A stretch of DNA of 64,000 nt from Macrotis lagotis (GCF_037893015.1 NC_133662.1:201697050-201761049), one strand, 5' to 3'; positions 13,170-23,089 are shown, numbered from the stretch's first letter. Notes: generated from the letters alone by a model not told the origin. Numbers and translations: made by a program.

Positions 13170-13300
13170 CTATCCCTAATTCACAGATGGAGGAGCTGAG
13201 GCCCGGTGAGAATGTGTGATTTCCCCAGAGTCACACAAGCAGAGAAAAGCCAGAGGCGCAATTCATGACTCCTGAGCTTTCTTTTGAGCTACTACTACTA
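13170..13300 (-). repeat. MIR-like SINE, antisense
   Basis: A degraded 'cagatggaggagctgaggcc' core followed by 'ccagagtcacacaagcagag'. Confidence 0.5.
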
Positions 13301-13959
13301 GCTGGAGCTTTCTCACAATCTGAATGCTTTGTTTTAAATTGACTATTTGAGACATGATTTTATACTTTATGTATATATTTATCTTTTCTAATTCTATAAG
13401 AATGATTGTGTTTCATGGAATCAGGCCAGGAAAAGGGCTTAAGCAACATTCTATCTAAGCCCTTGACTTTGAATGAATGTTTAATTTTTCAAGAAATAAA
13501 AAATACTTTTGTATTTCAACAGAAGTAACTTCTCAAATAAAAGTCCTGGCACTTACCTCATCATAGCAAGTATTTTTGACTTCACCCTCCTGTCTTCTAT
13601 GATGGAGAGTAACAGCCTTGTCTTGGCAATCTTAAGGGAATGAAAATATTTTTGTTGATCTTTAGTTCAGTCAGTACATAAAACAAACAAACAAAAAGTT
13701 GCTTGGACCTTTCCCCACTGGCTAAGTATTTATTTTTAGGAACTGGTTATTTATCAGCATTTTCCATTTTTTTTCCAAAGCTTAAATTTATGAAGCAATG
13801 AAGTAAACTCAAGATAAAAGTAGTAAATCACATTTAAACTGAAGTTTAACCCTAAGATAGGTAGTGCCAATATCAAGATTCCCATTTTCAGATACAGAAA
13901 TGGATAACTTCTCCAGAGTCAAATAATTGTCAAAGGAAGTTTGTCATATGAAACCTCAG

Positions 13960-14230
13960 TCAGGGGGTAAAATATAGAACAAAAGACTTGGGGTCTGGAA
14001 GGCATGAATTCAAATTCTGACCCCAAGCCTTGGGGTCCACATATGTGGCTTGTATTACTTCAGACAAATTACCTAATCTCTATTAAGCCTCAGTTTCTTC
14101 AATTATACAATGAAGAGAGTACTAGTAACTACCTCCCAAGGGTTGTTGTGAAGATCCAAGAAGATAACATAGAAATAGTGTTGTTCATGCTTTAAAGTTC
14201 TAAATAATTGCTGTTTATTTTTATTATTGT
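13960..14230 (+). repeat. MIR/MAR1-like SINE
   Basis: Sense copy ('ggcatgaattcaaattctga', 'aagcctcagtttcttcaatt', 'ctacctcccaagggttgttg') running into a T-rich end. The 63-codon frame inside it is not a gene. A second diverged MIR copy follows at about 14325-14470. Confidence 0.6.
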
Positions 14231-15811
14231 CATTCTTTGTGATAAGATTTAAAAAAAAACCTTTTGAGAAATGCAGAAGAGGAAAGAACTTATTTCCTTT
14301 GAAATAAGTTAAAATACTGACACATGACGATAGATTTGGAGTCAGAAGAACTGGGTTTAAAATTTAGCTCTTTCACTTATTAGATGTGTGACTTTGGATA
14401 AGTCAACTAACCTCTCTTTTAGGCCTCAGTTTTCTCATAAAGTCTCATCTCTAAAGTTTTTTCAAATATGTATGATCACTGTGAGACATGAAGCCAAGGA
14501 ATGCCAGCTGTTCAGAAAACCCTTTGAAAAATTACAATTTTGTTACATATGCATTTAAATATCTGTGTCTACTAAACCTTCCAGGAGGACTTGTTTAATT
14601 CTGGACCTAAAGGATCCCACACTTAGTGTTTTATTATGTTTCTTGAGAGCTTACCATTATTGTGAAGACCATGGGTAGACCAGATACTGTTAACCTGAAG
14701 AAACTAATGGGTAGGAGAAATATCTTCACCATGGGAGACCATGTTTTATTCAGAACAATAGAAATGTTTATGCTACTTGCCATTATTAATGATCTGCTAA
14801 CATTTTATCTCTTCCTCCAAACATCCCAACAATCTGTTCCCCACCAGTCTCTTAGCAGCTGTTAAGATTTGGTGATTCCACTTTGTGCAGTTACCCTCTC
14901 TTATCTACTATTTTTAAACCTCCATTTCAAAGCTTATAAAATTGTTAAGGCCATACAGTTGGATGAGAAGCCATTCCACATTATTTATTCCTTTCTGTAC
15001 TGAAAAGTTCTCTCCTTATAGCCATAAGTAATAAAGCTTTGTCTTAATTAAGGTGGAAATGATTGTGCTTTGGGTTAATTCTAGCACAGTGCAAATAACA
15101 CATAGTAAGCATTCAATAAATGATTAATGAATAAATTAATGAATGTTGTGTGGATATATACAATTTTAGCTAAGAGCAAGGCAGTAGCTTAAACTGCATC
15201 TTGTTATCCATCAAAGAACTATTAATCTACCAAAATGAAGTAGATCTAAAAACAGCCAGATTTTAAAGCAGGCTTGCAGACAAATATTAATACTGAGTAG
15301 CATCTGAGGGTAGGCAACAATGTTCATGTTTCCTGCAGGCAAACATCTTTTTCATTTTGAAGGAGGTGACTCTGTAGCTGCTGCCTCTGCTAGTATCCCA
15401 TTACTAGAAGCATTCTTAGCCTTGCCCAGGTGGGTCTGTGCAGTCATTCTCTTCCAGCCCCTAGTCTGCATGTTTATCTAATGCCATCAATCAAAAGGAA
15501 TTTGGCCAATCTATGCCTTACCATTTCCTGACAGAAATCTACATATAGAAATCTAAGCACATAATAGGTGCTTAATACATTCTTGTTGATCTGAATATCA
15601 ATGTTGATCTGAATGTTAATTGTTAAACTAAAGAAATCAATCTTGTTTCTGTAATTTATTAGACACATTTCATAAGAATTTGAGATTATAAAATGATTAT
15701 TCTGACTCATATAAGTAGTCAAGAATTCAAACCCATTTGCTTAAGGACTCAGGTTCTGTATGTGGGATGCCAATAACAATATGGCTAATAAATCTTTTTG
15801 AGCATAATATG

Positions 15812-15862
15812 CACATACACACACACAGACACACAGACACACACACACACACACACACACAC
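15812..15862. repeat. (CA)n microsatellite
   Basis: An imperfect CA run with interspersed CAGACA units, then about 12 perfect units up to 15862. Confidence 0.95.
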
Positions 15863-16839
15863 GAGATATCAAGATAAGGATCACTAAGAGGAATAGGGAA
15901 GGAAGGCATCAGGATGGTACTTTTTTCTGTAGCTAGACTGAAAATGACTTGTAAACAAAATATCATTTTAACTAGGGATTGATTTTGTTTTCTTTAACTA
16001 AATATACATGCACATGTATAATAACTGTTAAATAAAAAGTAATGGCGTATAAAGAAGCAGTTGTCCATCACATAAGTCTTTCTCTGCATTCCATCCAAGA
16101 CAGAAAGATGCAAAGTTAGCATTGCTTTGGGATCCAAGAAGACTCATGAAAACGATATGGCAGAAATTAAGCTTTAAATCCTTCAACTTGTTTCAAATCT
16201 GGAATTCAGATTTCTCCTTAAGACCATTCTCAGGGCTAGTGTGTTCTGGGCAATATTGCTAAAATATGGAGAATTTTATTGGACAAACAGCACCTGACCT
16301 TGGTAAGATCATGAAAAAAAAAAGAAAAATGAATTGCTTAAATTTTGTAATTTCTACCTATTTTGTAACATGAGCTCACAACATATTGCCATGAAACTGG
16401 TTTGGGGAAGACCAGGGTTATTTAGAATATTTGAGGATCACTTGTACAATGTAATTTCCACCCTAGGACTATTTTTCTTGAGCACTGCAGCAGATTAGAA
16501 TACAGTCTCCTGTCACTTTCCTAGGCTTCCTCAACAATCCAAAATTTGATCTTTAAAACACTTTTTACCCTTTTACATTAAAAAAAAAAGAAAGTAAAAA
16601 CAAAGGTGGGAGGAAAGTCGTATTTTTCAATACTTCGTTCCAGGAACCTCATTTTCTCTTCAATGCAGTTACCGTTTAATAGAAGCATCTGAATTCCTTA
16701 ACTACCAACTACGAGCGATTATTTCCTTCATTTAAATAAGGATCTTGTTATTCTTCCTGACCCCCTCCCCTCCTGAATCCCCTAAACAGGAGAGGAAATC
16801 TACCTGCTCGTTACAAAATATCTGGACAGGAGGATGTAG

Positions 16840-17440
16840 GGTTACCTTCTTACCTAAGAAGAGAGCAGAGGCTTGCGGTGGGGGGGTGAGCTGTTTTATT
16901 TTCCGGATGAATCGCGGGGATCAGTAAAGGGAAGGAGGTTCCTGCTGCTGCCTTGATCCAATGTGATCATTTTGGCAAGATTAAACAGCGCGCAGAAAGA
17001 ATGTCTTCTACCCTGGATTGATATTGGTGGGGGGTTGGGGGGGGGGGTGTAAGCGCCGCCCCGCAACGTGAGATATTCCTAAAGGAAACAGTAACGAGTC
17101 GCAATCTCTTCCCTTTCCTTGGGGCGCCACTTCCTGTTGGGGGAGCCAGAAGTACCCAAGGATCTCTGTTTTGTAGTTCTCGGTTCACCCCCAAAAGCTC
17201 AGCCTTCCATTACGCTTCGATGTGATCCAAGGAAACAACTTTTACGCATTCCTGGGGGGATTTACCCCCATACCTAGCCGGGGCATTCCCCCCCTCTGCG
17301 ATGAAACTGCAACGGTTGTTTCTACCCATCCTTGAATATCTCATGAATGTTTCAATTAATTAATATCAATGCCTTTCACGCACACAGAATTGGGCATCAG
17401 GAACGCTTTCCGGGTGATTTACTCGGCTTTTGTAATCCTC
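16840..17440 (-). promoter_or_regulatory. Second CpG-enriched patch, possible divergent promoter and first exon
   Basis: The base composition changes from AT-rich flanks to a CpG-bearing, repeat-free block (for example 'taagcgccgccccgcaacgt'). It holds an ETS-type site ACTTCCTG at 17129-17136 and long G-runs at 17027-17047 with quadruplex potential. On the minus strand a strong splice donor (AG|GTAAGA) has its exon edge at 16854 and its GT at 16853-16852. A transcript starting around 17100-17250 could therefore splice leftward. In human, EXTL2 lies head-to-head with SLC30A7 and I recall it having a non-coding first exon. That this is EXTL2 is inference from synteny, since no EXTL2 coding sequence is visible. 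Confidence 0.35.
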
Positions 17441-17639
17441 ATTTACAACTCATTTTACAGATTATGATGTCCTCCAAATTTAAGATACTTCCCTCAAAAA
17501 AAAAATTCTCCTTAATTCAGCGCTGATAGCAAAATTGTGCAGATGGGGATTATTATTTATCTTTTGGAGCCATCATCTTTTAAGAACCTGAGCTCTATTC
17601 AACAAATTCCAAAATGTGCATCTATGCAATATGCATTGC

Positions 17640-18070
17640 ATCATTCATTTAACAAGCGTTTATTAAGCATTTACTGTTTACAAGGCACCCAAGCAGGTGT
17701 GGAGCAGGTAACAAAGACATAAAGAAAATGAATACCTGCACTTCCACCCACCCCAGTTCTGCTTTAAAGGACCATACATTTAAGGGGGGAAGACAATGAT
17801 TTCTAGTTTAATCAAGTACAAGAAAATTTGAGGTGAGAGCATTAGCAACATTAAGGATCAGGAAAGCTTTCCCTTGGGAGATGACACTTGATTTTATTCT
17901 TGAAAGGATGCATTCTAGGAATGAGGGACAGCTCCAGTAAAGAACAGCATGACTGGTGTTTGGGGAACAAATAAATGAATGTAGATGGAAAGAGAGTGCA
18001 TAGAATGAGTGAAGAGGGAGAACGTGGAAGTCTATCTCTTTTCATAGGAGACTTTCGGTCCTACTTTGGG
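17640..18070 (-). repeat. L2-type LINE 3' fragment, antisense
   Basis: Starts with the characteristic 'acaagcgtttattaagcatt', followed by 'ggaccatacatttaaggggg', 'catgactggtgtttggggaa' and related blocks that recur at 25240 and 51710. It is non-coding. The next stretch, 18070-19060, has further diverged L2-like pieces (for example 18270-18490) and otherwise nothing assignable. Confidence 0.55.
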
Positions 18071-19068
18071 GGGGTTTAGAAGGGCAAGTTACTCTTGGCT
18101 AAATTCTAAATGTTAAACTAATCCAATTCAATGAACTGAACCAAAATTATTAAATCATCTCAGTGTAGTTACCTAGTCAGGATGTGGTAGAAATTGAATT
18201 GGAGGCTTTTTTTTTAAATGTGTCATCTAATAAAACTGATTGAGCCAGAGCAAGACTGTCTGGATACCTAGAATATTTAAAAGTGAAATGGAGGAGAATG
18301 GAGCAAGAACCTGAGGGGCAGGAATATCCAGAAATTTATCAATTTAATGATAAAGGTCACCCAGTTATTATAAAAGAGCTGCCTGTAATTACTCTGAGGA
18401 GTAAATCTCAGTCTGGCAAAGGGTAATGATGGACAGTTGGGTGAAGGACAAGTCACCTGCTGAGGATGCAGGGAGAATATCATTCAAGGCAATCAGGGAT
18501 AAGGACTTTAATAAACATTCTTAGGAGGGAAGAAGAGTTTCCCTCCACCATGGTCTGGTGGAGTAAAAAGGAACTCTGTATTTAAATATAGAGGACCTGA
18601 ATACAAGGTTCATTGCTCATGCTTTATAAACCTTGATGCTCTATAAAAATGCAATTACTATTATTGTTGCTACCTGTAGAGTCTTAGTATATGCTGCTTT
18701 ACCTCAATCCCCTCATTGTAAAAATGTATCTGTAACACATTTTCCTCAGGTAGAAGAAAACACCTTCAGGACAGGGAGGATTTCCCTTTTGCTTGTTGTT
18801 TGATGAAAGATTTGGAGTTGATTGACTCTAAGATAGCTTCTACTTTCAAATCTATGATCTTATAGATGATGTACTCCATTTCAAATAAGATACTGTGTAA
18901 AGTGCTTTAAAAGGGTCTAGATAAATACGTTATTATTTTCTCATCTGTAAAATGCAGGAGTTGGACTAGATGATCTCCATAAGATAAAATGAAACTATAT
19001 ATGAAAAGTTTTCTAAACTTTAAAGTGCTAGAGATCTGAATCACCATCATCTCCAATTCTAAATCCTG

Positions 19069-19222
19069 CCTTTTTTTTTTTTTTTTTGCAAAGTAATGGG
19101 GTTAAGAGACTTGTCCAAGATGACATAGCTAGGTAGTTATTAAGTGTTTGAGGTCAGATTTGAAGTGAAGTCCCCCTGACTCCAGGGTCAGTGCTCTATC
19201 TACCGTGCCACCTAGTTATCTC
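19069..19222 (-). mobile_element. tRNA-derived SINE, antisense
   Basis: A T-run then 'gcaaagtaatggggttaaga', ending 'taccgtgccacctagttatc'. It is the first of a dense SINE cluster extending to the SLC30A7 promoter. Confidence 0.8.
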
Positions 19223-19311
19223 TTTCACCAAGTCAACCTTAGCCAACAGGTAATGCAACCTCCACCACCTCTAACCCAAGGCAGTTTGCAATTGCATTAT
19301 CCACTTCGGGA

Positions 19312-19584
19312 CTCTAGGTGAAGTAGTGCAGTGGAGAGAGAGCACTGACCTTGGAGTCAGGAGGACTGGAGTTCCAATCCAGCCTCAAATCATTTAACCC
19401 TGTTTGCTTCCCATCTTGGGCCAATTCCAGTCATCCTGATTCCTATCTGGCCTCTGTATCCAGATGTTTCTGGAGGAGAAAGTGAGCCTGGTGACTTAGC
19501 ACAGCCCCCTCACTCAAATCCAATTCCTGTGTTTGTCATGGCATCACCTCTCTGATGTTGTGTCTTCTTTGGAAATTAAGTACA
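19312..19584 (+). repeat. Long tRNA-derived SINE (WALLSI-like)
   Basis: Module order as at 11928: tRNA-like head, 'ccagtcatcctgattcctat', 'gagaaagtgagcctggtgac' and 'tgtcatggcatcacctctct'. Confidence 0.65.
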
Positions 19585-19975
19585 AAGGTTAGTATGACCT
19601 TGGGCAAGTCACTTAATCCTGATTGCCTTTCATCCATGGCCATCTCCAGCTGGGTGGTGCAGTAGATAGAGCACTTGCCCTGGAGTCAGGAGGACCTGAT
19701 TTCAAATCTGGCTTCAGACACTTGATAATTGCCTAGCTGTGTGACCTTGGGCAAACCACTTAACACCACTGCCTTGCAAAAAAACAAAAAAAAACTTCCC
19801 CAAATCCTAATTCCTACCTGGTCACTGGACTAGATGATTCTGAGGAGAAAGTGAGGCTGGATTCAAACTCCCATCTTCTGCCAGCATCTCCAGTCATCCT
19901 GATTCCTATCTGGCCACTGGACCCAGATGGCTGCTCTGAAGGAGAAAGTGAGGCAGGACCTGAACTCCCATCCTC
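19585..19975 (+). repeat. WALLSI-like SINE pieces split by a younger SINE
   Basis: A partial element ('gaccttgggcaagtcactta' to 'tggccatctccag') is interrupted by the SINE at 19650-19795 and resumes with 'aatcctaattcctacctggt'. A second partial repeat of the same module ('ccagtcatcctgattcctat') follows from about 19890. Confidence 0.6.
19650..19795 (+). mobile_element. tRNA-derived SINE nested in an older SINE
   Basis: A sense copy from 'gctgggtggtgcagtagata' to 'accactgccttgcaaaaaaa' with an A-rich tail. It interrupts the 'ccatctccag|...cctaattcct' module of the older SINE, so it inserted later. Confidence 0.8.
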
Positions 19976-19997
19976 TTAAAGTATCCATATTCTCATG

Positions 19998-20143
19998 TAT
20001 TTTTTTTTTGTTTATTTAAGGCAATGGGGTTAAGTGACTTGCCCAAGCTAGGTAATTATTAAGTGTTTGAGACCAAATTTGCACCCAGGGAAGCTTCCTC
20101 ACTCCAGGGCCGGGGCTCTATCCACTGCGCCACCTAGCTGCCC
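19998..20143 (-). mobile_element. tRNA-derived SINE, antisense
   Basis: A T-run, 'aaggcaatggggttaagtga', ending 'actgcgccacctagctgccc'. Confidence 0.85.
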
Positions 20144-20237
20144 CAGTATCTATATTTTCTTAAGAAAAAGTGAAAGAAATGATAGTATCTACCTCCCAAG
20201 GTTTGATGGGAAAGACACAATGATATATTCGTTTTCC

Positions 20238-20388
20238 AATTTTTTTTTTTAGATTTTTCAAGGCAATGGGGTTAAGTGGCTTGCCCAAGGCCACACGGCT
20301 AGGTAATTATTTAAGTGTCTGAGACCAGGTAGGTACTCCTGACTCCAGGGCCGGTGCTTTTTTATCCGCTGCTCCACCTAGCCGCCCC
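20238..20388 (-). mobile_element. tRNA-derived SINE, antisense
   Basis: A T-run, 'tcaaggcaatggggttaagt', ending 'tccacctagccgcccc'. A small T insertion lies in the 'ggtgcttttttatcc' part. Confidence 0.85.
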
Positions 20389-20454
20389 TACAACGATATA
20401 TTTGTAAAGCGCTACATGAATGTTAGCTTCCTCATCGTTATTGTTATTATTATT

Positions 20455-20588
20455 TTTGCAGTTTTATTATTTTTTTATTTAAGGCAGTGGGTTAAGCGGC
20501 TTGGCCAGGGCCACACAGCTAGGTCATGATTAAGTGTCTGAGGCCGGACTGAACTCCGGCCGGCGCTCCACCCGCCGCACCACCTCAT
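20455..20588 (-). mobile_element. GC-rich tRNA-derived SINE abutting the SLC30A7 promoter
   Basis: An antisense copy ('aaggcagtgggttaagcggc' to 'cacccgccgcaccacctc') whose tRNA-like head is unusually CpG-rich. It runs directly into the CpG island about 310 bp before the SLC30A7 start codon. Repeat-derived sequence thus forms the upstream boundary of the promoter. Confidence 0.75.
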
Positions 20589-20589
20589 C

Positions 20590-20898
20590 CTCATCCTCAT
20601 CCTTCGTCTTCCTCGCTCCCTTGCAGCCCGGAGAGGGACCGGCGCCCCGGGACTCCGAGGCGGCTCCGCCGAAGCCCCGCCCCCGCCGCCCGGGCCCCGC
20701 CCCGGCCCCGCCCCCGGCCCCGCCCCGTCCCAGGGCGCAGACGCGGGCCGGGCCGGGCCGGAAGTCGCCGCGTCCCGGTGTGCGCGCGGACGAGAGTGGA
20801 TCGCCGAGGGGTCCCGGCCGCTCCGGGCCGAGTGGTCGCCGCCGCCGCCGCCGCCTCAGCAGGGCCCCGGGGGAGCGGGGCGCGGGCCCGGCGCCAGG
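20590..20898 (+). promoter_or_regulatory. SLC30A7: Probable core promoter and 5' UTR of SLC30A7
   Basis: There is no TATA box. Multiple Sp1/KLF-type GC boxes (ccccgcccc variants) lie at about 20670-20730. A consensus ETS/GABP site, CCGGAAGT, lies at 20758-20765, 134 bp before the ATG. This is the usual build of a housekeeping CpG promoter. The transcription start cannot be placed from sequence alone, but downstream of the ETS site is likely. A (cctcat/c)n-like run at 20581-20605 and a CGC/CCG run at 20837-20852 lie in the same interval. Confidence 0.65.
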
Positions 20899-20978
20899 AT
20901 GCTGCCCCTGTCCATCAAGGACGACGAGTACAAACCGCCCAAGTTCAACCTGGCCCGCAAGGTCTCGGGCTGGTTCAG
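20899..20978 (+). CDS. SLC30A7: SLC30A7 (zinc transporter ZnT7), coding exon 1
   Basis: ZnT7 is a cation-diffusion-facilitator family member that moves zinc from cytosol into the early secretory pathway (Golgi). The exon encodes residues 1-26 and two bases of codon 27, starting MLPLSIKDDEYKPPKFNL, the cytosolic N-terminus I recall as nearly identical in human. The ATG at 20899 has A at -3 (aggATGc), an adequate initiation context, and it is the start that gives the conserved N-terminus. The exon ends ..TTCAG with donor GTGAGG at 20979, and the split codon (AG|G, Arg27) is completed in exon 2. Intron 1 is only 93 bp and GC-rich. Human ZnT7 is 376 residues, so this window carries roughly the first 60%. 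Confidence 0.95.
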
Positions 20979-21071
20979 GTGAGGCGGCGGGGGCGGCGGG
21001 CGGGCTGCAGGGCCCCCGGCCCCCCGCGCCCGCCGCCCCCGCCCAGCCCCGCGCTGTGTCTGTGCCCGCAG

Positions 21072-21173
21072 GTCCATCCTGGCAGACCGGACCTCCCGGA
21101 ACCTCTTCCTCTTCCTCTGCCTGAACCTCTCCTTCGCCTTCGTGGAGCTGCTCTACGGCATCTGGAGCAACTG
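21072..21173 (+). CDS. SLC30A7: SLC30A7 coding exon 2
   Basis: This exon encodes the end of codon 27, residues 28-60 and two bases of codon 61, including SILADRTSRNL and the first transmembrane helix (about residues 38-58, a hydrophobic run ending LLYGIWSN). The acceptor is cccgcAG and the donor is TG|GTAACC. The last codon is TG plus T from exon 3, giving Cys61, so the frame carries across the 21.5-kb intron 2. This is the only coding exon besides exon 1 inside the CpG island. Reading straight through the donor would give a spurious Trp and then a stop. Confidence 0.95.
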
Positions 21174-21437
21174 GTAACCGGCCTGGGCGGGGCGGGCGGC
21201 CGGGCGGGCGGGGCCGGGCGGGCGCCGCGGTGCCACGTCGCGCTCCCTCCCCGAGCCCGCGGCGGGGGGGCAGAGCGGGCCCCGCCTCCCCTGCCAGGGC
21301 CGGGCCTGGGCGCTGGCAGTGCCGGGCCGGCGCTCCGGCGAGGGTGGCAGCGCGCGCGGCGGGACGAGCCGCCTCAGGCCCTCCTGGGCCCGCGCCCTGG
21401 TGGCTACCCGGGCTTCTCGTCTCCTTGTTATTTTATC

Positions 21438-21680
21438 AGGGGTACATCTTGGCTGCTGTTGTTACAGCTGTCATTAATCTTCCTTCACATTGAGATATTA
21501 TTGCTGCCAGCTTTTATGAAATGCACAATTCTTTATGTATTTATTTTTTTTGCAAGGCAAACGGGTTAAGTGGCTTGCCCAAGGCCACCCAGCTAGGTCA
21601 TTATGAAGTGTCTGAGGTCGGATTTGAACTCAGGTCCTCCTGACTCCAAGGCCGGTGCACTATCCACTGACCTAATTTTT
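21438..21680. repeat. Local duplication copy A (unique DNA plus SINE)
   Basis: About 105 bp of unique sequence ('acatcttggctgctgttgtt' to 'caattctttatgtatttat') followed by an antisense tRNA SINE (about 21541-21670). It matches copy B at 22262-22514 with the SINE at the same position. By eye the unique part differs at roughly one base in ten. Confidence 0.8.
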
Positions 21681-21689
21681 TTCTTTTAG

Positions 21690-21832
21690 GATTTTGCAAG
21701 GCAAACGGGGTTAAGTGGCTTGCCCAAGGCCACCCAGCTAGGTCATTATTAAATGTCTGAGGTCGGATTTGAGCTCAGGTCCTCCTGACTCCAGGGCTGG
21801 TGCTCTATCCACTGCGCCACCCAACTGCCCCC
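21690..21832 (-). mobile_element. tRNA-derived SINE, antisense
   Basis: Starts 'gcaaggcaaacggggttaag' and ends 'gcgccacccaactgccccc'. It directly follows the SINE in duplication copy A and shares the variants 'caaacggg' and 'ccacccagctaggtcatt' with it. That suggests a common subfamily or a local copying event. Confidence 0.85.
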
Positions 21833-21859
21833 ATTTCTCCTTTCTTAATTACACTTTGA

Positions 21860-22123
21860 AGGGGCAGCTAGATGGCCTGGTGAACAGAGCACTGGTCCTG
21901 GAGTTCGAATCTGGCTTCAGTCGATTATTAGCTGTGTTATCTTGAGCAAGTCACTGTTTGCCCACCATCCAGGGTCATCTTTAATCATCCTGATTCCTCT
22001 CTGGCCTCTGTGTCCAGATGGGGGAAAAAGTGAGGCTGGTGACTTAGTGCAGTGCCCCCCCCTTCACTCAAATCCAGTCCATCTGCTTGTCATGGCACCA
22101 TCTCCCTGAAGTCATGGTTTTCA
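21860..22123 (+). repeat. WALLSI-like SINE
   Basis: Sense copy with head 'ggggcagctagatggcctgg', middle 'ttaatcatcctgattcctct' and 3' part 'cttgtcatggcaccatctcc'. A C-run interrupts it at about 22056-22063. Confidence 0.7.
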
Positions 22124-22250
22124 AGACAGATAGAGGACCGGCCCTGGAGTCAGGAGGACCTGAGTTCAAATACACTTAATAATGACCTAGCTGTATGGCC
22201 TTGGGCAAGCCACTTAACCCCATTGCCTTGCAAAAAGAAAAAGAACTAAA
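22124..22250 (+). mobile_element. tRNA-derived SINE, partial
   Basis: A sense copy lacking most of the head, from 'gatagaggaccggccctgga' to 'ccccattgccttgcaaaaag'. It also lacks about 12 bases between 'ttcaaat' and 'acacttaataa'. Confidence 0.75.
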
Positions 22251-22261
22251 GAGAAACATCA

Positions 22262-22514
22262 TCAGTACATCTTGGCTGCTATTGTTAAAGCTGTCATTAA
22301 TCTTTCTTGAAATTGAGATACTATTGGTGCCAACTTAAAATGAAATGCACAGTTCTTTATGTATGTATTTTTTTTTTTGCAAGGCAATGGGGCTAAGTGG
22401 TTTGCCCAAGGCCACACAACTAGGTCATTATTAAGTGTCTGAGGTCAGTTTTGAACTCAACTCATCTTGACTCTAGGGCCAGTGCTCTATCTGCTGCACC
22501 ACCTAGCTACCCCA
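22262..22514. repeat. Local duplication copy B with its SINE and intact target-site duplication
   Basis: The same unique block as copy A, then an antisense SINE at about 22368-22514. This copy keeps a perfect 15-bp target-site duplication, gcacagttctttatg, at 22347-22361 and 22515-22529. Copy A keeps only the left flank (with one difference), so the SINE insertion came before the duplication and copy B retains the ancestral right junction. Confidence 0.8.
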
Positions 22515-22875
22515 GCACAGTTCTTTATGAAAGAATGAGATCAGTGCATGGACTTATTTCAGTAATTGAAATTTCTTAATTTTTTTTAATCTCATAAGGT
22601 CAAAATATTAGCATACTATACTCTCTAAAAGTACCTTTTTGCTTGTTCTTGACATTTGTCATGACTTGTATTACAAATCATCATTCATTACAAATGAATT
22701 TAGAGTTTTCCTTTTTAATATATGCTGCCAACATAAGTTGTGTCAGACAGCTTTCACAATCTTGTATTTACATGTTGACTGTATTGCAGAAGCTTTTCAA
22801 TGTGGCTTTCATAATTCTACTAATGTAAAAATGTTAATTGAAATGACTAATTCAAGGAAATTTCTGATTTGAGCT

Positions 22876-23085
22876 TGTTGTTCAGTTGTGTCCTATTCTT
22901 CATGACCCCATTTAGGGTATTTTGGAAAAAGGAGTGACTTGCCGTTTCTTTCTCTAACTTATTTTACAAGGGAAGAAACAGAGGTAAACAAGGTGAAGTG
23001 ACTTGCCCAGGGTCACATGGCTAGAAAGTGACCAAGGTTGGATTTGATGGAAGATGATTCTTCCTGACTCCAGGCTACTTTGCCA
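22876..23085 (-). repeat. MAR1-type SINE with RTE-like tail, antisense
   Basis: 'gttgttcagttgtgtcctat', 'cttattttacaagggaagaa' and 'gacttgcccagggtcacatg', in the same order as the element at 6420. Confidence 0.6.
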
Positions 23086-23089
23086 TCTT

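Larger units (their letters stand above)
1..16800. other. Region upstream of SLC30A7 with no recognised coding exon
   Basis: No open reading frame here looks like a conserved protein; the longest frames fall in repeats or low-complexity tracts. The recognisable content is MIR/MAR1-like SINE fragments, antisense L2-type LINE fragments (2300-3340, 10430-11060, 12770-13150), an internally deleted L1 (7850-10350), a few younger SINEs and several microsatellites, listed separately. Stretches 1-860, 960-2000, 3350-4690, 5000-5890, 7180-7590, 12560-12770 and 14480-16800 are AT-rich single-copy-looking DNA in which I see nothing assignable. I searched by eye on the minus strand for EXTL2 coding motifs, because EXTL2 is expected here by synteny, and found none. 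Confidence 0.6.
20540..21420. promoter_or_regulatory. SLC30A7: CpG island of SLC30A7
   Basis: A dense GC- and CpG-rich block covering the promoter, exon 1, intron 1, exon 2 and the start of intron 2, against AT-rich flanks on both sides. Long open frames through it on either strand (20534-21124, 20778-21569, 21230-21493, 20856-21077) come from the scarcity of AT-rich stop codons and are not genes. Confidence 0.85.

Noticed and set aside
1..16850. EXTL2 coding exons on the minus strand
   Set aside because: Looked for by eye because of synteny (glycosyltransferase motifs such as MQTYNRTD and VVWNN); none found. They may lie before base 1.
19060..20590. tRNA genes suggested by A-box/B-box-like sequences
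   Set aside because: These are tRNA-derived SINE heads, repeated many times in the window with SINE bodies and target-site duplications; no intact cloverleaf is expected.
20856..21077. Minus-strand 73-codon frame over exon 1
   Set aside because: An antisense shadow of GC-rich sequence with no recognisable protein pattern.
20534..21569. Long Pro/Arg/Gly-rich open frames on the plus strand (196 and 263 codons)
   Set aside because: They are out of frame with the conserved SLC30A7 exons and run through intron 1. They exist because stop codons are rare in a CpG island, and one begins inside a SINE.
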